This document shows, in pieces, positions 1 through 11,163 of a DNA stretch of 64,000 bases; positions within the stretch are counted from its first letter, which is position 1; each line of letters begins with the position of its first letter. The position numbers and the translations under genes were made by a program. The notes under the pieces are model-generated. The model was not told the origin of the DNA. It was given only the letters and a program-made list of their open reading frames with translations, and did no database searches. Source of the DNA: Obelidium mucronatum (taxonomy: Eukaryota > Chytridiomycota > Chytridiomycetes > Chytridiales > Chytriomycetaceae); NCBI GenBank assembly GCA_025765595.1, contig JAIVFH010000132.1, positions 1 through 64,000 of the forward strand. Direction: 5' to 3'.

Positions 1-1031
1 TTCGTGCTTGTACTTCTCGGCATTCTGGCGCTGCAGCAGCAGGTATTCCTGGTAGCGCGCGCGCTGCTCGGCCTCGCGCTCCTCCTGGTTGATGCCAGTG
101 GATGCCGCCGAGTGGGCGCGCTGCATGGCGGCGCTGCGCGTCTGCGACGGCGAGCGCGCCGGCCGGTGTTCGTCCGACGGCGACCGCACAAAGTCGGCGT
201 CCGCTGTTTGCTGAACTGCGGCGCGCGCCACCGACGACGTGCGGCGCGGGAACTGGAACACGCTGGCGGCGCCCGGCGGCTGCGGCTTCGCAGACACAGT
301 CCGCGAAATAGAGCGCAGCCAGAGCGACATGGTGTCTTCGTCGGTGCACTTTAGCGTCCACGATCGTTTGGCGCCGTCGTCAGAGTGGAGCTGCAGAATC
401 CACGAGGATGTTGACTCCTGAAACCCGCCAGTGCATGATGAAATCGGAAGAGAAGCGAATGGGATGGCGGACGGGTTCGATGCAGACTGGAAAGCGTACA
501 AATTACCGTCTTCACTTAGAACAAAAAAGAACTGCTTCCATGTCGCGCCACTTGCTTCATCCGATCCGCCTAGTTTAAAAAGGTGTCCAGAGATCCTGTC
601 GGGTTTGTGAATGTCAGAATGTGTTGGATACTTTTAGAAGCCTAGGGGTGCTTCGTGCCACCCACTTAGGATATCACTTACGTTGCCATCGATCCCTGCA
701 GCACACCCAGACTCAAAGCAGCATCCTCGCCAATAGATTTTGGTGTATCACACATGATGGCGCTTGCCGTTGTCTCTCTTGATTCCCGTTGGGTCTTGTT
801 TGACTTTGCCGCAAACAAAGTCAGCGAATCATTGTCTGAGTTATCCGAGAGTGTTGAATTGGCCGAGTGTCGATCCGCGCTGAATTCTGCCGTTGACAGC
901 GAGTTGAGAAGATCTTCGAGTCTTGCGGTTGTTGGCGCTGAAGACGTTGAATCCGAGCGAGGAAGAAGCTGCGGTTGGCTTTGATGGCTTTTGAGAATCG
1001 GACGCGGAATGTCGATCGAAGGACGGCTCAT
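1..1031 (-). CDS. PH-domain protein, 3' part outside the window
   Basis: Two exons are visible: 1031-682 and 595-1 (continuing past the left edge), with a GTAAGT...CAG intron at 596-681. The first exon encodes a Ser-rich leader starting MSRPSIDIPRP. The second begins with a pleckstrin-homology-like domain (GHLFKLG, WKQFFFVLSEDG, then KRSWTLKCTDEDTMSLWLRS) and continues into an Ala/Gln/Glu-rich, probably helical tail. PH domains usually bind phosphoinositides or proteins at membranes. The domain aligns segment by segment with that of the + strand gene at 2191-3840, so the two are paralogues placed head to head. GC content rises sharply in the tail (about 1-330). I chose the ATG at 1031 because the upstream in-frame ATG lies in Lys/Asn-rich sequence that looks like 5' UTR. 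Ligand and process are unknown. Confidence 0.75.
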
Positions 1032-2190
1032 TGCTTTGTTTTTGTTTTTTTTTTTCTTTTTTGAGTTCCAAATTGAATAATGATTGAAAATAACAGCGAT
1101 GGATAAAATTTTCACATTTGAAAAGAGTGTCTGGGTGGGATATCAACAACGTGGAATCAAGTTGGATTAGCGAGACGTATTGAATTCAAATCCCTTTAAT
1201 GATTAATGGGTGCTTTGGCTTTCACAACAAGGCTGCCTGCAATGCTGCCATAAGCAAGAATCCCCTCAAGCACCGCCTCAGTTCAAAGAGGTGTCTCACT
1301 CAGCGATCAATTTAATAAATTCCAAAAGAGCCATTACGCAGTGATTCATGGTTCCAGCCTGTCCATGCTTCAATTCGTAACGTCAATGAGGTGGATAAGA
1401 TTAAAGACACCCGGTGAAGTTAAGCCGACTAACTGCTTGGACCACTGTGGCAGTGATTCTGGGGTTCGATTTCCATTGGAGAAGACTGCTTAAAAGAGCT
1501 CACGATGTTTCGATAGTAGAGGTAGCCAGGTATTGCTGATGAACGCGACTTCATGACAACAGGAAAAGCCAGAATAAGGACGAGTACTTAGGGATAGCGT
1601 CGTCCATAAACAACACACTCGTCGGATTCTCTTAAATGACTGTCTTTGGATCCGATTATACCTTCAGCGTCAGATTCCAAGACCGTTGCAAGGAAAATTC
1701 CAAGTACGAATTTAAAACCAAAAAATAGAACTGATCCATTCCAAGAGGAATAGATGATGTTGATTTGTATACTTTTCAACGTGAGGCAGACAGCTGGCAC
1801 AGTCTAGCAGTATTCAGTGGTGAACGACTTTCCCAGGAGATCAACGGTCATGGCGAGGGTATCGTACAGAAGAGCAGATAACCGAGGCAGATAGTGGCTG
1901 ATTTCGAAACGTCATGTCGGCAGACGATTTTTTACAAACGTCGGTCACATTGCGGGAGGCACTTGCCCATAGATAATTTAGATCTTTTGCAACATCGTCA
2001 GTTTTCAACCCAGCAGCATTCAATCACTTGTAAATCTTCAATCGTGTGACACCACTAATAATCTCCCGTGCCTTTCCGTTCAGACGCACCAAAAGTGTTC
2101 TGTACGGCTTGTGTCGATTTCTCATTGGTGCACACTCTCTTGTCTCTTTTTTTCCTCATCTCCACCAAAAAAAAACACAAGATCCCCACA
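1032..2190. other. Divergent intergenic region between two PH-domain genes
   Basis: About 1.16 kb between two divergent start codons. It should hold both promoters. Pyrimidine-rich stretches precede each start (T-rich on the - strand side near 1040-1060; TCTCTTTTTTTCCTC near 2142-2160). I see no further convincing gene, tRNA or repeat; short open frames on the - strand (1588-1800, 1841-2023) have no recognisable similarity. Confidence 0.4.
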
Positions 2191-3840
2191 ATGCAGCGAA
2201 CAGGCAGCATTAAGCGATCCGGTTCAATCCGGAGAGGCAATGCCAAACCAACAATCAATCCGAAAACATATGATATGTTAGATGGTCTGCTATCAACAAT
2301 GGGAGAGTTTGGTAAGAGTGTGTGCCCAATTGAATTCCAATGAACTCCAAACGATTTTGCGGCAGACTACTCAACACCAAAGCAAGAAGAACCCAAACCG
2401 GTATTGGACGGACCTGTTGCTATGGAAAGGATCGATACTGAAGTGCAGGACGACCCCAGCTCAGATGTCGATGTTTTGGGAACTTTGCTAGCAAGTCAAC
2501 CTCCGTAAGTTTCCTTTGCTTGTGTCTAAGTGCACCACAGCCACTTTTTTTTACATCTAAACCCTCTATAATGCTGCAGTATGATTGGAGTTCTTTCGAA
2601 ACTGTTTAAGCAGGGGACAGAAGATGGATGGAAGAGTCGGTTCTTTGTGTTCACAAAGGCCGGGAAATTGGTTGTCTTCAAATCCAATTCATCAATGGCA
2701 AATACAGCAATAGCGTCTCTTCCCGTGACGAGTTGCAGCGCTGGATTTGATGAGGTCTTTGGGGCATGGGTGTTGACGGTGCTGGGGGATTCGATGGGCC
2801 CCAGCGGACACCCAGTCAAGAGGAAGTGGACGCTAAAGGGCCAGGATGCAGCGACACTCAAGATCTGGGCAGAATGCATCAATGAAGTCGTCGGTGGCGA
2901 GAGTGGTCAGCTGTCGCCAGTGACAACAATTGCACAAGCCCAACCCACACCTCCTCGGGCCGAACCTACGCCACCCGTCCACGCTCCTCGTCGACCATCT
3001 GAAGAGAGTCATCACGCTCCAACACCTGTGCTGGAGAACTACTCACCAACACCCTCGGATTCCCCTTTGCCGCAATCTGCCCAGTTTGCCCCCATCTCCC
3101 CTGCCGCCTCCAGACCTCGAACAAACGCACCACGAATCAATACCACAGAACAACACCCTCAAATGTTTTCTGCAAATGGTCGTCTTCAATCCGCCGAAGA
3201 CAGCGACGATTTCGATGTACAGCACTCTCCATCCCTCAGTTTTAAATCTGCCCGCAGTCCATCAGAAAACGCTGGCCGACGACCACTTCCTCAACGCCAA
3301 TTAAACCCATCAACTTCAGACCAATCATTTACATCCGCTACGGGCAGGGCATTCTCACCTCCCCGAGACGGCTTTCGCGGACTGCCAACAAGTCCGACAG
3401 GAAGAGGTGTCTTTGTACCGCCGCAATCATCAACACAAAACGGAATCAATATGCGTAGAGATGGATCTGAACGCGGTCGTGCTGGATACAACCAACATTC
3501 GTCTCCATACTCTACACCCGAAAACAATAATTACTACGACCAACGCCCCTCAAACGAAGAATACGACTCTTTTTCTCGGCCAATTTATAACGACTCGCCT
3601 TCATCAGCCAACGGATATCAAAACCCATATGACAGACCATCGCAAGGTAGTTATGGGCGGCCTTCTCCTGAAAACTTCCAGAGACCGTCCCAGGATGGCG
3701 GATACTATGGAAGACCCTCGCAGGAAACCCGTCAGTATGGGAGACCATCTCCAGAAAACTTTCAAATGGCACCTCCGACGTACTACGATCAACGTGACCC
3801 TAGTCCCGCCCAAAGAAAGAGAGTTGGGTTCAATGTGTGA
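2191..3840 (+). CDS. PH-domain protein with long disordered tail
   Basis: Exons 2191-2311, 2366-2504 and 2580-3840 join to 1521 nt (506 aa); both introns are GT-AG (54 and 75 nt). Residues 1-85 are basic then acidic and low-complexity. A PH-like domain follows (MIGVLSKLFKQG, WKSRFFVFTKAGKLVVFK, KRKWTLKGQDAATLKIWAECINEV, roughly residues 88-190). The remaining ~310 residues are Pro/Ser/Asn/Gln-rich and probably disordered, with a near-C-terminal repeat of the type YGRPSPENFQ / YGRPSQE. The product is probably a peripheral membrane or cortical adaptor. It is the paralogue of the - strand gene at the left edge, and their tails differ completely. I chose the start because ATG 2191 gives an open frame that splices cleanly into the PH domain. 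Confidence 0.8.
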
Positions 3841-4062
3841 TGTATCTGGGGCTTGTAAAAAAAAGTGGTTAGGGTTAGGTAGCTGGTAATGCTGAGATTT
3901 TTAAGGGTTGTATATTATGTGAGCGGTTTTCACTCAGACGTGAGGGTTATTTTTCTCGGTTCTATGTTGTCCTTGACACCATGGTTTTTATCTACGGTTT
4001 TTGCATAATTCTATAGAAATTTATACGTTACTGCCTTTTTTCAATCAATTTAATCAAACCGA

Positions 4063-5522
4063 ATGTTGAGCAAGACAAAGGCACGCCGTGGGGCGGGGTC
4101 GCTTCCTGGCGGGTACACCTACCAGTCGATATCAAAGGCTGATTGGTTCAACTCTGCGATCAACGTTGTTAAAGAACCCTGGATTGTGTTGAATGAAGCC
4201 GATTGCGCCTCTCAAACTATCGCCAAAGGGGCCAACTTCTACGCCTACAACGACGTCAACAAGAACTGCATGCCGAAGCAGGCACCACCATATTCGGGAT
4301 TCAACTCTCTCGTACTCACCGGCTCCAAGACTTCCTACTTTGTCCTGCCAGACCTGGATTTTCAAAATCTGTTTGATATGGGGCCCAACTTAAACCGCCC
4401 AGTGGCCTCCGAAGCGCAATGTGCTCTGTTTTGTGCACAAAGTCCCGGTTGCGTCATTGGATCATTCGGCCGAAATTTCAACACTTGTGTGTTGAAGCAG
4501 CCAGTCGATTTCACCAACATTGAACCACAGCTGAACGCCGGCGTAGTGTATCCTCCGACTCTTTTAACAGTTCCGGATCCATGTATCTCTACAACAATCT
4601 GTTCTGCTGCGCAATGTGGGACTGTTATTGTGGACAACTGTGGAAGCCCTAAAACATGTGCGGCTTGTCCATTAATTACAAAAACGACCGAAAACACCAA
4701 CGTGATCACGAAAAATCCACCGGTCGTTCCTACTGAGAAGCCCACCGAGAAGCTTACCGCCGAAACCACCGTGGTGTTGATGACTGTTACAAACTCGAAG
4801 GGAGTTCCTGAAGTTCAAACAGTGGTAGAAACTGTTGCTCCTCCTATTGCTGCTCCGGAAACGAAAAGCAATGGATCAAATACTGGATTAATTGTCGGGA
4901 TTGGTGGCGTTCTTACTTTCCTTTTGTTTGGGTGTTTTTTATGGTTTTACAAGAGGTGGGCGCTGTCTTGATCCCTTCTTTAAATCGATTTAACGCTTTG
5001 TTATGTAGAAGACAAGGTCAGAAAGTAACCTCCGAAGCAAAGAACGCTGGGAGCAATGCACATTCGGCTACTCCAACTACTAGCACCGAATCCAATCAAT
5101 TGGAAGCTAGCGCCCTTGCTGCAACGATCGAAATAGATGCAAATGCAGAAATTGGCCGGCAAATGAAGCATTCAGCTGCGAGGAACCTCGCAGCAGTTGA
5201 TACTGCTACAATCACCTCCATTCCAATGATCAGCCCAACATTAACGGAACAAAGCGAAACCGCCAATTTATTATCGTCAAACAGCGGTGTATCTCCCATA
5301 AATCCTCAAGAATGGACAGTAGCCCAAGTCGCGGCTTGGATTCACAATAATGGAGGCCACGAAGATCGCGTTCGTGAATTTCAGATAAACGGCAAATTGT
5401 TGATGTCTCTGAGTGTCGAGGACCTGATACGGATTCTCCGAATTGAAACGCTTGGTGATCAGGTTGTCTTTTCAGATGCAATTGCTGGGTTACATGCACC
5501 TCCCTCCTACAACGTTGAATAA
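4063..5522 (+). CDS. PAN-domain / transmembrane / SAM-domain protein
   Basis: Exons 4063-4955 and 5009-5522 (1407 nt, 468 aa). Residues ~18-165 form a PAN/apple-like Cys-containing module (GYTYQSISKADWFNS start, ANFYAYNDVNKNCMPKQ, CVIGSFGRNFNTCVLKQP). A short Cys module CSAAQCGTVIVDNCG...CAAC (~185-208) follows, then a Thr/Pro-rich stalk and one hydrophobic helix (GLIVGIGGVLTFLLFGCFLWF, ~275-297). The second exon encodes a Ser/Thr/Ala-rich linker and a C-terminal SAM domain (EWTVAQVAAWIHNNGG...FSDAIAGL). The likely topology is PAN outside and SAM inside, as in a receptor or adhesion protein: PAN domains bind proteins or sugars and SAM domains self-associate or recruit partners. I see no classical signal peptide at ATG 4063, so an unrecognised upstream exon or a signal-anchor insertion is possible. 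Confidence 0.75.
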
Positions 5523-6899
5523 AAGAAATTGCTTTTAACTGAACATATTGTTTGATTTGGCTTTTAATACTTTTCTTCTTGCAAGTCAGTCGAAAAACAC
5601 CTCCAACGGTCAATGAGTTCTGACTCAATTGATACACCGCATTCACGCAAATTTTTGTCCAAACATATGCATAGTTTGGTCAGTTGAGGAATGTCGCGTA
5701 GCATATTTTCTTTCTCTCATTTTATCTGGAAGATGGGGAAAAGCAATAATTATTTATTAAATTGTTCCAGGAATCGTTGCATTTCCAATAAGAAGCGTTC
5801 TGGGATATTTCAGAGCTCCTGTCTGCCGTTTCGATAGACTGCAATGAAAGTGGCCGTTTGGATCTGGGACACAGAACTAACACCACCTTCCAAAAGAGAA
5901 TAAATCCCATTTTTCGAAACCTGATTTCATGCCATATTACTTCGCTACTCTTTCACCTTGTTCTAGCCCACGACTCGGAGGCGTGAAAGGCAGCCAACAT
6001 TGAGATTAATCAGCATCCTTGGGGGCAGCTCCCTCCACTGCTGCAGCATCGCAAGGCCCTAAATCGTCAATCACTGTTTTAAGCGCTGCCTTATGTGCAG
6101 GTGTCCAGGTAGTGGCTCCAAGTTTGGTCATTGCAGACGATTTTGACGTAAAAATCGTTGGAATCGTTGAGCGTCGATAAAACCAGCGTTAACTTTCGTT
6201 ATGCAAGCGTTATCGTCAGTAACGCAATTGCAACGTGTTGGGACAGGTGTGGGCGATCAGAATCATATACTTGATGGTCAGGATGGCTAAAGACAAGGGA
6301 GTTACAACATTAAACAACGTAGGAGTATCATAGACAGAATCGCAACAATAATAAATACTTATGCTCCAAATTTGACGGTGATCGGAGCACCTTCAAAATC
6401 GTCGCGTTGTGAGGAAAACGTTGAAATCGTTGTAAACGATTTCGACGATTTCGACGATTTCAACAATTTCAACAATTTTTGAGCACTTGCAAAGACAGCA
6501 ACAAGTCAATTATGGCTGAGCGCGATGCAGCCCCTTTTATTCGGTGTGTTTCAACCTTTCTCTGCCAGTGCAGTGAGCGGGACAGGACATGATGCCGATC
6601 GTGGAGGCATGAAACTATTTATTGGTCAAAATCAAAGCAGGCCTACGAAGACTAGGACCTCCTATTCGCCAAGAGCATATCCTTGGACGCTCTACTTCTT
6701 CAAAGTATATTAGGTGGAGGCGCGCTCTGGCTTGGCCACTGGTCATTCAAACAACCTGCCCATCATTTCTCAAATGGGTGCAAGGGCCTCTCAAAGCCAA
6801 TCTTTCTAAACGTGCGGTTAGTTTGAAATTCGAAAGTTCTAATAAATATTATTGTGTTTTCCCCATCTTCCTGACAAATCACCAAAACATTCCAAAAGC
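5523..6899. other. Intergenic, AT-rich, with a tiny ORF and a 9-bp repeat
   Basis: No full gene is evident. A 41-codon frame on the - strand (6131-6006) begins MTKLGATTWTPAHKAALK and ends in an Ala-rich acidic tail; it looks protein-like but I cannot identify it. Between 6110 and 6480 the DNA is rich in the words ATCGTT and CGATTT, ending in a short direct repeat (listed separately). Confidence 0.35.
6425..6480. repeat. Short tandem repeat, about 9-bp period
   Basis: The motif CGATTTCGA / CAATTTCAA is iterated several times between about 6430 and 6478. It decays from CGATTT-type to CAATTT-type units, a C-to-T/G-to-A drift in successive copies. It lies upstream of the second PAN gene and has no coding content. 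Confidence 0.6.
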
Positions 6900-7427
6900 A
6901 TGAGCCTAACCAGCCAGACTCTGCCTCCTGGATATTCCTTCCAAACATTCAAAAACCGAGACTGGAGCGATGTAAAGGCCAACGTTCTGTCATATGTGCC
7001 AAAGACCTTGAGTGTTGGTGATTGTGCTGGTCTGGCATTCTCTCAAGGAGCGTATTTTTTCACATATAACATCGCATCCAAGGAGTGCTGGCCCAAACAC
7101 CCCCGACCAAATCCTGGGACTCAAACAATTGTCCGATACCCTGCAGGAACTGGCACGTTCTATCCTCTCCTTGACTTGGATTTTTATAAAATGTTTGAGA
7201 TGCCAAATGAGGGGTATGATCTCGCGAAGGATTCAGCAAATTCTTGTTATAAGCGCTGCATTAACACTGATGGTTGTGTAATTGCGGCTTTCAAAGCCGA
7301 TTCTTGGTGTGTCTTGAAGCAACCAGATGTGGTTAGTGTGGCCAAGGGTCCTGGCGAATATCTGGCACCCGTCCAAAAAGTTGCCGGTGTCATATACCCT
7401 CCACTTCCGAAGTACGGCAGTGTTTAA
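6900..7427 (+). CDS. PAN-domain protein lacking membrane and SAM parts
   Basis: A single exon of 175 aa starting MSLTSQTLPPGYSFQTF. It is closely similar over its whole length to the N-terminal half of the next gene: both share PPGYSFQ, FKNRDWSD, LSVGDCAGLAF, KECWPKH, LDFYKMFE and YKRC...TDGCVIAAFKA...CVLK. Six or more Cys positions match. It stops right after the PAN module (KVAGVIYPPLPKYGSV), so it has no stalk, helix or SAM domain. It could be a secreted/soluble variant or a truncated duplicate, but again no signal peptide is visible. The intergenic sequence at 7428-7583 contains no extension that would restore the missing parts. Confidence 0.65.
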   Translation: MSLTSQTLPPGYSFQTFKNRDWSDVKANVLSYVPKTLSVGDCAGLAFSQGAYFFTYNIASKECWPKHPRPNPGTQTIVRYPAGTGTFYPLLDLDFYKMFEMPNEGYDLAKDSANSCYKRCINTDGCVIAAFKADSWCVLKQPDVVSVAKGPGEYLAPVQKVAGVIYPPLPKYGSV

Positions 7428-7583
7428 ATAAAATTAGCTAAAGCGTTTAAGCTGATATTCGGACAGGCTTCAGGCAATTCGATACTGAATGCATCACAGA
7501 GGGTTTTTAATAATTGTAGAATACGAGGCTCATCAGCTGAGGAATATCGCGATAAATGTTTTTCAGACAAAATCAGCCAAAAC

Positions 7584-8817
7584 ATGACCAGCATGACCAG
7601 CCTGGCCCTGCCTCCTGGATATTCCTTCCAGATATTCAAAAACCGAGACTGGAGCGATTTAACCGCCAACGTTCTGTCATACGTAGCAGCAGCCTCAAGT
7701 GTCGGTGATTGTGCCGGACTGGCATTCTCGTTCAACGCGTCTTTTTTCACCTTCAACGGTGCGTCCAACGAATGCTGGCCGAAACAGCCAGGGCGAAATG
7801 ACGGCACGCAAACAATAGTCCCGTATCCACCAGGAACTGGTACTTACTACATGCTTCCTGATCTGGATTTTTACAAGATGTTTGAGATCCCAAACGCTGC
7901 ATATGACGATGCAACTGATTCTACGGATTCCTGTTATAAGCGCTGTGTTAAGACTGATGGATGTGTCATCGCGGCTTTTAAAGCGAATACGCATTGTGTC
8001 TTGAAGGGACCAGACGTTTTAGGTGTGACGAACAGTCCTGGTTATGGCGCATCCTCCAGCGATCCAGAAGCCCAGAAAGTAGCCGGAGTTATTTATCCCC
8101 CAACGTCATCTTCATCGAAACTTTTCGAGAACGAAAACCTACCAACAACTCCTTCAGTTGGGGTTATTGTGGGAGTTTCCATCAGTGTGCTTTTTATTGT
8201 GTTGGGGGCTGCTGCTGGACTCTATTACACCAGGTTGGCTGCTACAAAAAACGAGCAATGTCAATATGATATCGAACTTACAAAAAATTAGATTCGAAAA
8301 CCGTTCTGAGAGGCCATCTGAAACCACCGAACCAGCTGCAACAGAGAATACCAACACCAATACATCAGCCGATACTGTATTCATACAAAGCAAAACCGAT
8401 AGTGATTCGAATGTTGTCACGGTTTTGGCAGAACCAAGACCCTCAGAAAAGGAGCCGGTGAATGAAAAGCTCTTTGCGAATATGGAAATGGCTATGGCAA
8501 GAGGCTCAGGAACGCCAGTCACGCGTCTGTTTAAATCAGAGAGTGTTTCAAATTTTCCAATCGATGTGAATATGTGGTCTGTAGACAATGCAAGCTGCTG
8601 GATTTCCAAGAATGGTGGGGGTGTTGATGGAGCCAACAGAGCTGTGATACAAAAAATTAATGGACGCGGTCTCCTTATTCTTGATGTTTCAGAAATTCTG
8701 TCTATTGTACAATGTGAGGCTGCTGGTGATCGCGTTCTGCTCCAGGACGCACTCTTGGACTTGAGAAATAACGGGAATAACTCCCAATTTCCTCCAGCTT
8801 ATGACGCCGCACAGTAA
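7584..8817 (+). CDS. PAN-domain / transmembrane / SAM-domain protein (second full copy)
   Basis: Exons 7584-8233 and 8292-8817 (1176 nt, 391 aa); the intron has a weak GTTGGC donor and an ATTAG acceptor. Residues ~8-175 form the PAN module. A single hydrophobic helix follows (VGVIVGVSISVLFIVLGAAAG, ~192-214). The second exon gives a Glu/Thr-rich cytoplasmic linker and a SAM-like domain (MWSVDNASCWISKNGGG...LLDLRNN). It has the same architecture as the gene at 4063-5522, but without the extra Cys module, and its PAN is much closer to the single-exon gene just upstream. The three PAN genes therefore form a tandem family on one strand. In both full copies an intron separates the helix from the cytoplasmic part. 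Confidence 0.75.
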
Positions 8818-8897
8818 TTTATATTCGCTGAAAGTCTTTCTTTCATAGCACTCGAGTGAATGTGATATTTAAAATAAATTCAATATTTAAATATTCA

Positions 8898-10968
8898 ATG
8901 AAATTCGAGAGTGAACCATTTCTTGGTTTCAACACTATCCGTCATCGCCCGACCCGCGTTTCAATCCTCACTGTCCTTATAACATTGGCGTGCAATGTCG
9001 CGCTTTTTATCATCTTCGTATTCAGTTACCCATCTACTGAACAGTCGGAAGACACGTCACCATTCCATTGGACGACATGTCCTGGCAAGCAAGCTGACGC
9101 CAACTATAAGTGTGGCTCCTTGTCAGTTCCGCTCGACTATACACAGGTGAGCATTTGATTTATTTTAGATGCTCTCGTCTTCGCATAACACGTCAAGCAG
9201 AATACTACTGCGGGCAAAACAATCGATATCGCAATTGCCTTATACAAAGCGCAAGTTCTCCCATCACTTGGAACAATCACGTTCAACTTTGGGGGCCCCG
9301 GAGGTCCTGGGAAAGCTTCGGTGCTTGCGGCAGGCAAAGCACTTTCTGAATTGACAGGCGGGAGACATGACATTCTCGGATTTGGTTAGCCAAAGAAGAA
9401 TATGGACTTATTATTTTTAAAATTAAGCTCTCATTCTCTTACTCTTTGTTTTTTTTCCCCATTGAATTAGATCCACGCGGTATTGGCGAATCTGTTCCAA
9501 TTACCTGTTTCAAAACTGCCAACCACCATGCTCAATTCGACGTTATGGCGTCTGGAGTAAATCCTCCCGATACTCTCGGATCTACCACTTTAGTTTCATC
9601 ATACGCGGCGGTACAGGAAGCGTGGGCGAAAAGCTGCGGTAAGCACCTCAAAAAAAGGTTGAACTGCATGTTTCATAACCCCTCCAAAGCCAAATGGGCG
9701 GGCGATATTTTACCGCATATGGGAACTACTCAAGTTGCTCGCGATATGGATGAAATCCGCAAAGCCTTAGGGGATGATGTTCTGAATTATTATGGATTCT
9801 CATATGGAACGTGAGTTTTTTCGAAACGGCGTTTATTGATTTTCACACTTCTTTCCCATTTCTCAAGAATGCTTGGAACAGTTTATGTCAGCATGTTTCC
9901 AGACCGCGTTGGTCGTGCAATCATTGATGGTGTCATGAATCCGCTCACGTAAGTTAAAGCCCTGATTCTTACTTTTAAGAAACTTGACGCGTCGCTGCTT
10001 TAGCTATATGGGCGGTCCGATATTTAAGGACACCCCAGGAGATGTAGTTGACTCCGATGAATTATTCAAAGTATTCGCGCATGAGTGTGACAAAGCGGGA
10101 CCCACGCGTTGTGCACTCAGCCACCCAAAACACAAAACTTCCCACCGCATTCACAACTTTCTGAAGGACTTGGAATCTCGGCCTCTCGTTGTTGAAGGCA
10201 GTGAGGTTCCATCTATTCTGGACGCACCTCGGACAGCAACTGCCATTTATAATGCCTTGTACAGACCCAGCGGATGGTCAAAGTTTGCGCGGGATTTGGC
10301 AAGTGCCATGGCTGGAAATGCTACGGAACTGGTGAACCCATTCCTTGGTGACGTAGACTCTTGCCCTATTATGGATTCCTCGGCGGATAACGGCTTGCCA
10401 GGAGTTACTTGCTTGGACACAATCGGTAATGACGTTAGTTTGAAGGAGTGGGAAAAGGCGAGTGAAAAGGGCGAAGATGTCAGTAGGCTCTTTGGAAGGG
10501 CTAGCGTCTGGCAATATCTGGTTTGCAAATATTGGCAAGTCAAACCTGTCGAAAGATTCACTGGACCTTGGAATAATATGCTGAGGAATAAGGTTGCTTT
10601 CATTTCTTTCTTCCATCAGGTTTGGAAGTCACTGAAAGAAACAAACTATTTAGCTTCTTATCGGAAACACGCTGGACGTTATAACTCCTTTACGGAACGC
10701 CAAAACTGTGGAGAGGATCTTGAAGGGTTCCAGTGTTCTATTGCACCACGATGGATACGGGCATTGTTCCACCGCCCACAAGAGCAGCTGTACTCTCCGG
10801 TATATTCGACAGCTGTTTGTTAATGGAAGCTATCCGGAAAGTGGAACTAAATGTTCCGTTGACCATGATGTGGTATTGTTCCCAGAAGCAGACTCTCTTG
10901 TTCAACCAAAAAAGACAGAGTTGGAAGAAATTCATGATTTAATAGTGCAGTATAACATTGTGAAATAA
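8898..10968 (+). CDS. Membrane-anchored alpha/beta hydrolase, S33 / TAP-like
   Basis: Six exons: 8898-9146, 9201-9384, 9471-9810, 9868-9948, 10004-10592 and 10654-10968 (1758 nt, 585 aa). The N-terminus has one signal-anchor helix (SILTVLITLACNVALFIIFVF, ~20-42). It is followed by landmarks of the tripeptidyl-aminopeptidase-like branch of peptidase family S33: CGSLSVPLDYTQ, NFGGPGGPG, GFDPRGIGES. The likely triad is Ser255 in GFSYG, Asp489 in NTLDVITP and His518 in GYGHCS. The family removes N-terminal residues or short peptides, so a role in peptide nutrition or in the secretory route is plausible. The last splice uses a weak donor (GTTGCT). Without it the frame would miss Asp and His, so I consider it required. 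Confidence 0.8.
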
Positions 10969-11163
10969 AGTTGAAAAAGACCAGCAAATGTGGAGACAAA
11001 GAATCTAAAGATGCAACAACGAGTCGGATCTTTTGCGGTTCAAAGTTCTAATTCCTACCATAGAATACTGGACAAGTAAAACGGACCGCAACTCCACCTT
11101 GGTTGAGCCAGTGTCAGACGAAGTCCACCAGTTGTTGATTAAATCCAAGATTTTTTCTTCTCG
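10969..11163. other. Short convergent intergenic gap
   Basis: It lies between the + strand hydrolase and the - strand Cys-rich gene and should hold both 3' ends. I see no gene. Confidence 0.4.

Noticed and set aside
4..421. Open frames on the + strand at the left edge (Arg/Ala-rich)
   Set aside because: They are antisense to the PH-domain gene, whose - strand reading gives a conserved domain; GC-rich DNA produces long shadow frames.
1440..1490. GGTTCGATTTCC resembling a tRNA B-box
   Set aside because: No matching A-box, acceptor stem or T-stem pairing around it.
10593..10823. Alternative C-terminus of the TAP-like hydrolase by reading through exon 5
   Set aside because: Read-through loses the catalytic Asp and His and the family C-terminus, whereas the spliced frame restores NTLDVITP and GYGHCS.
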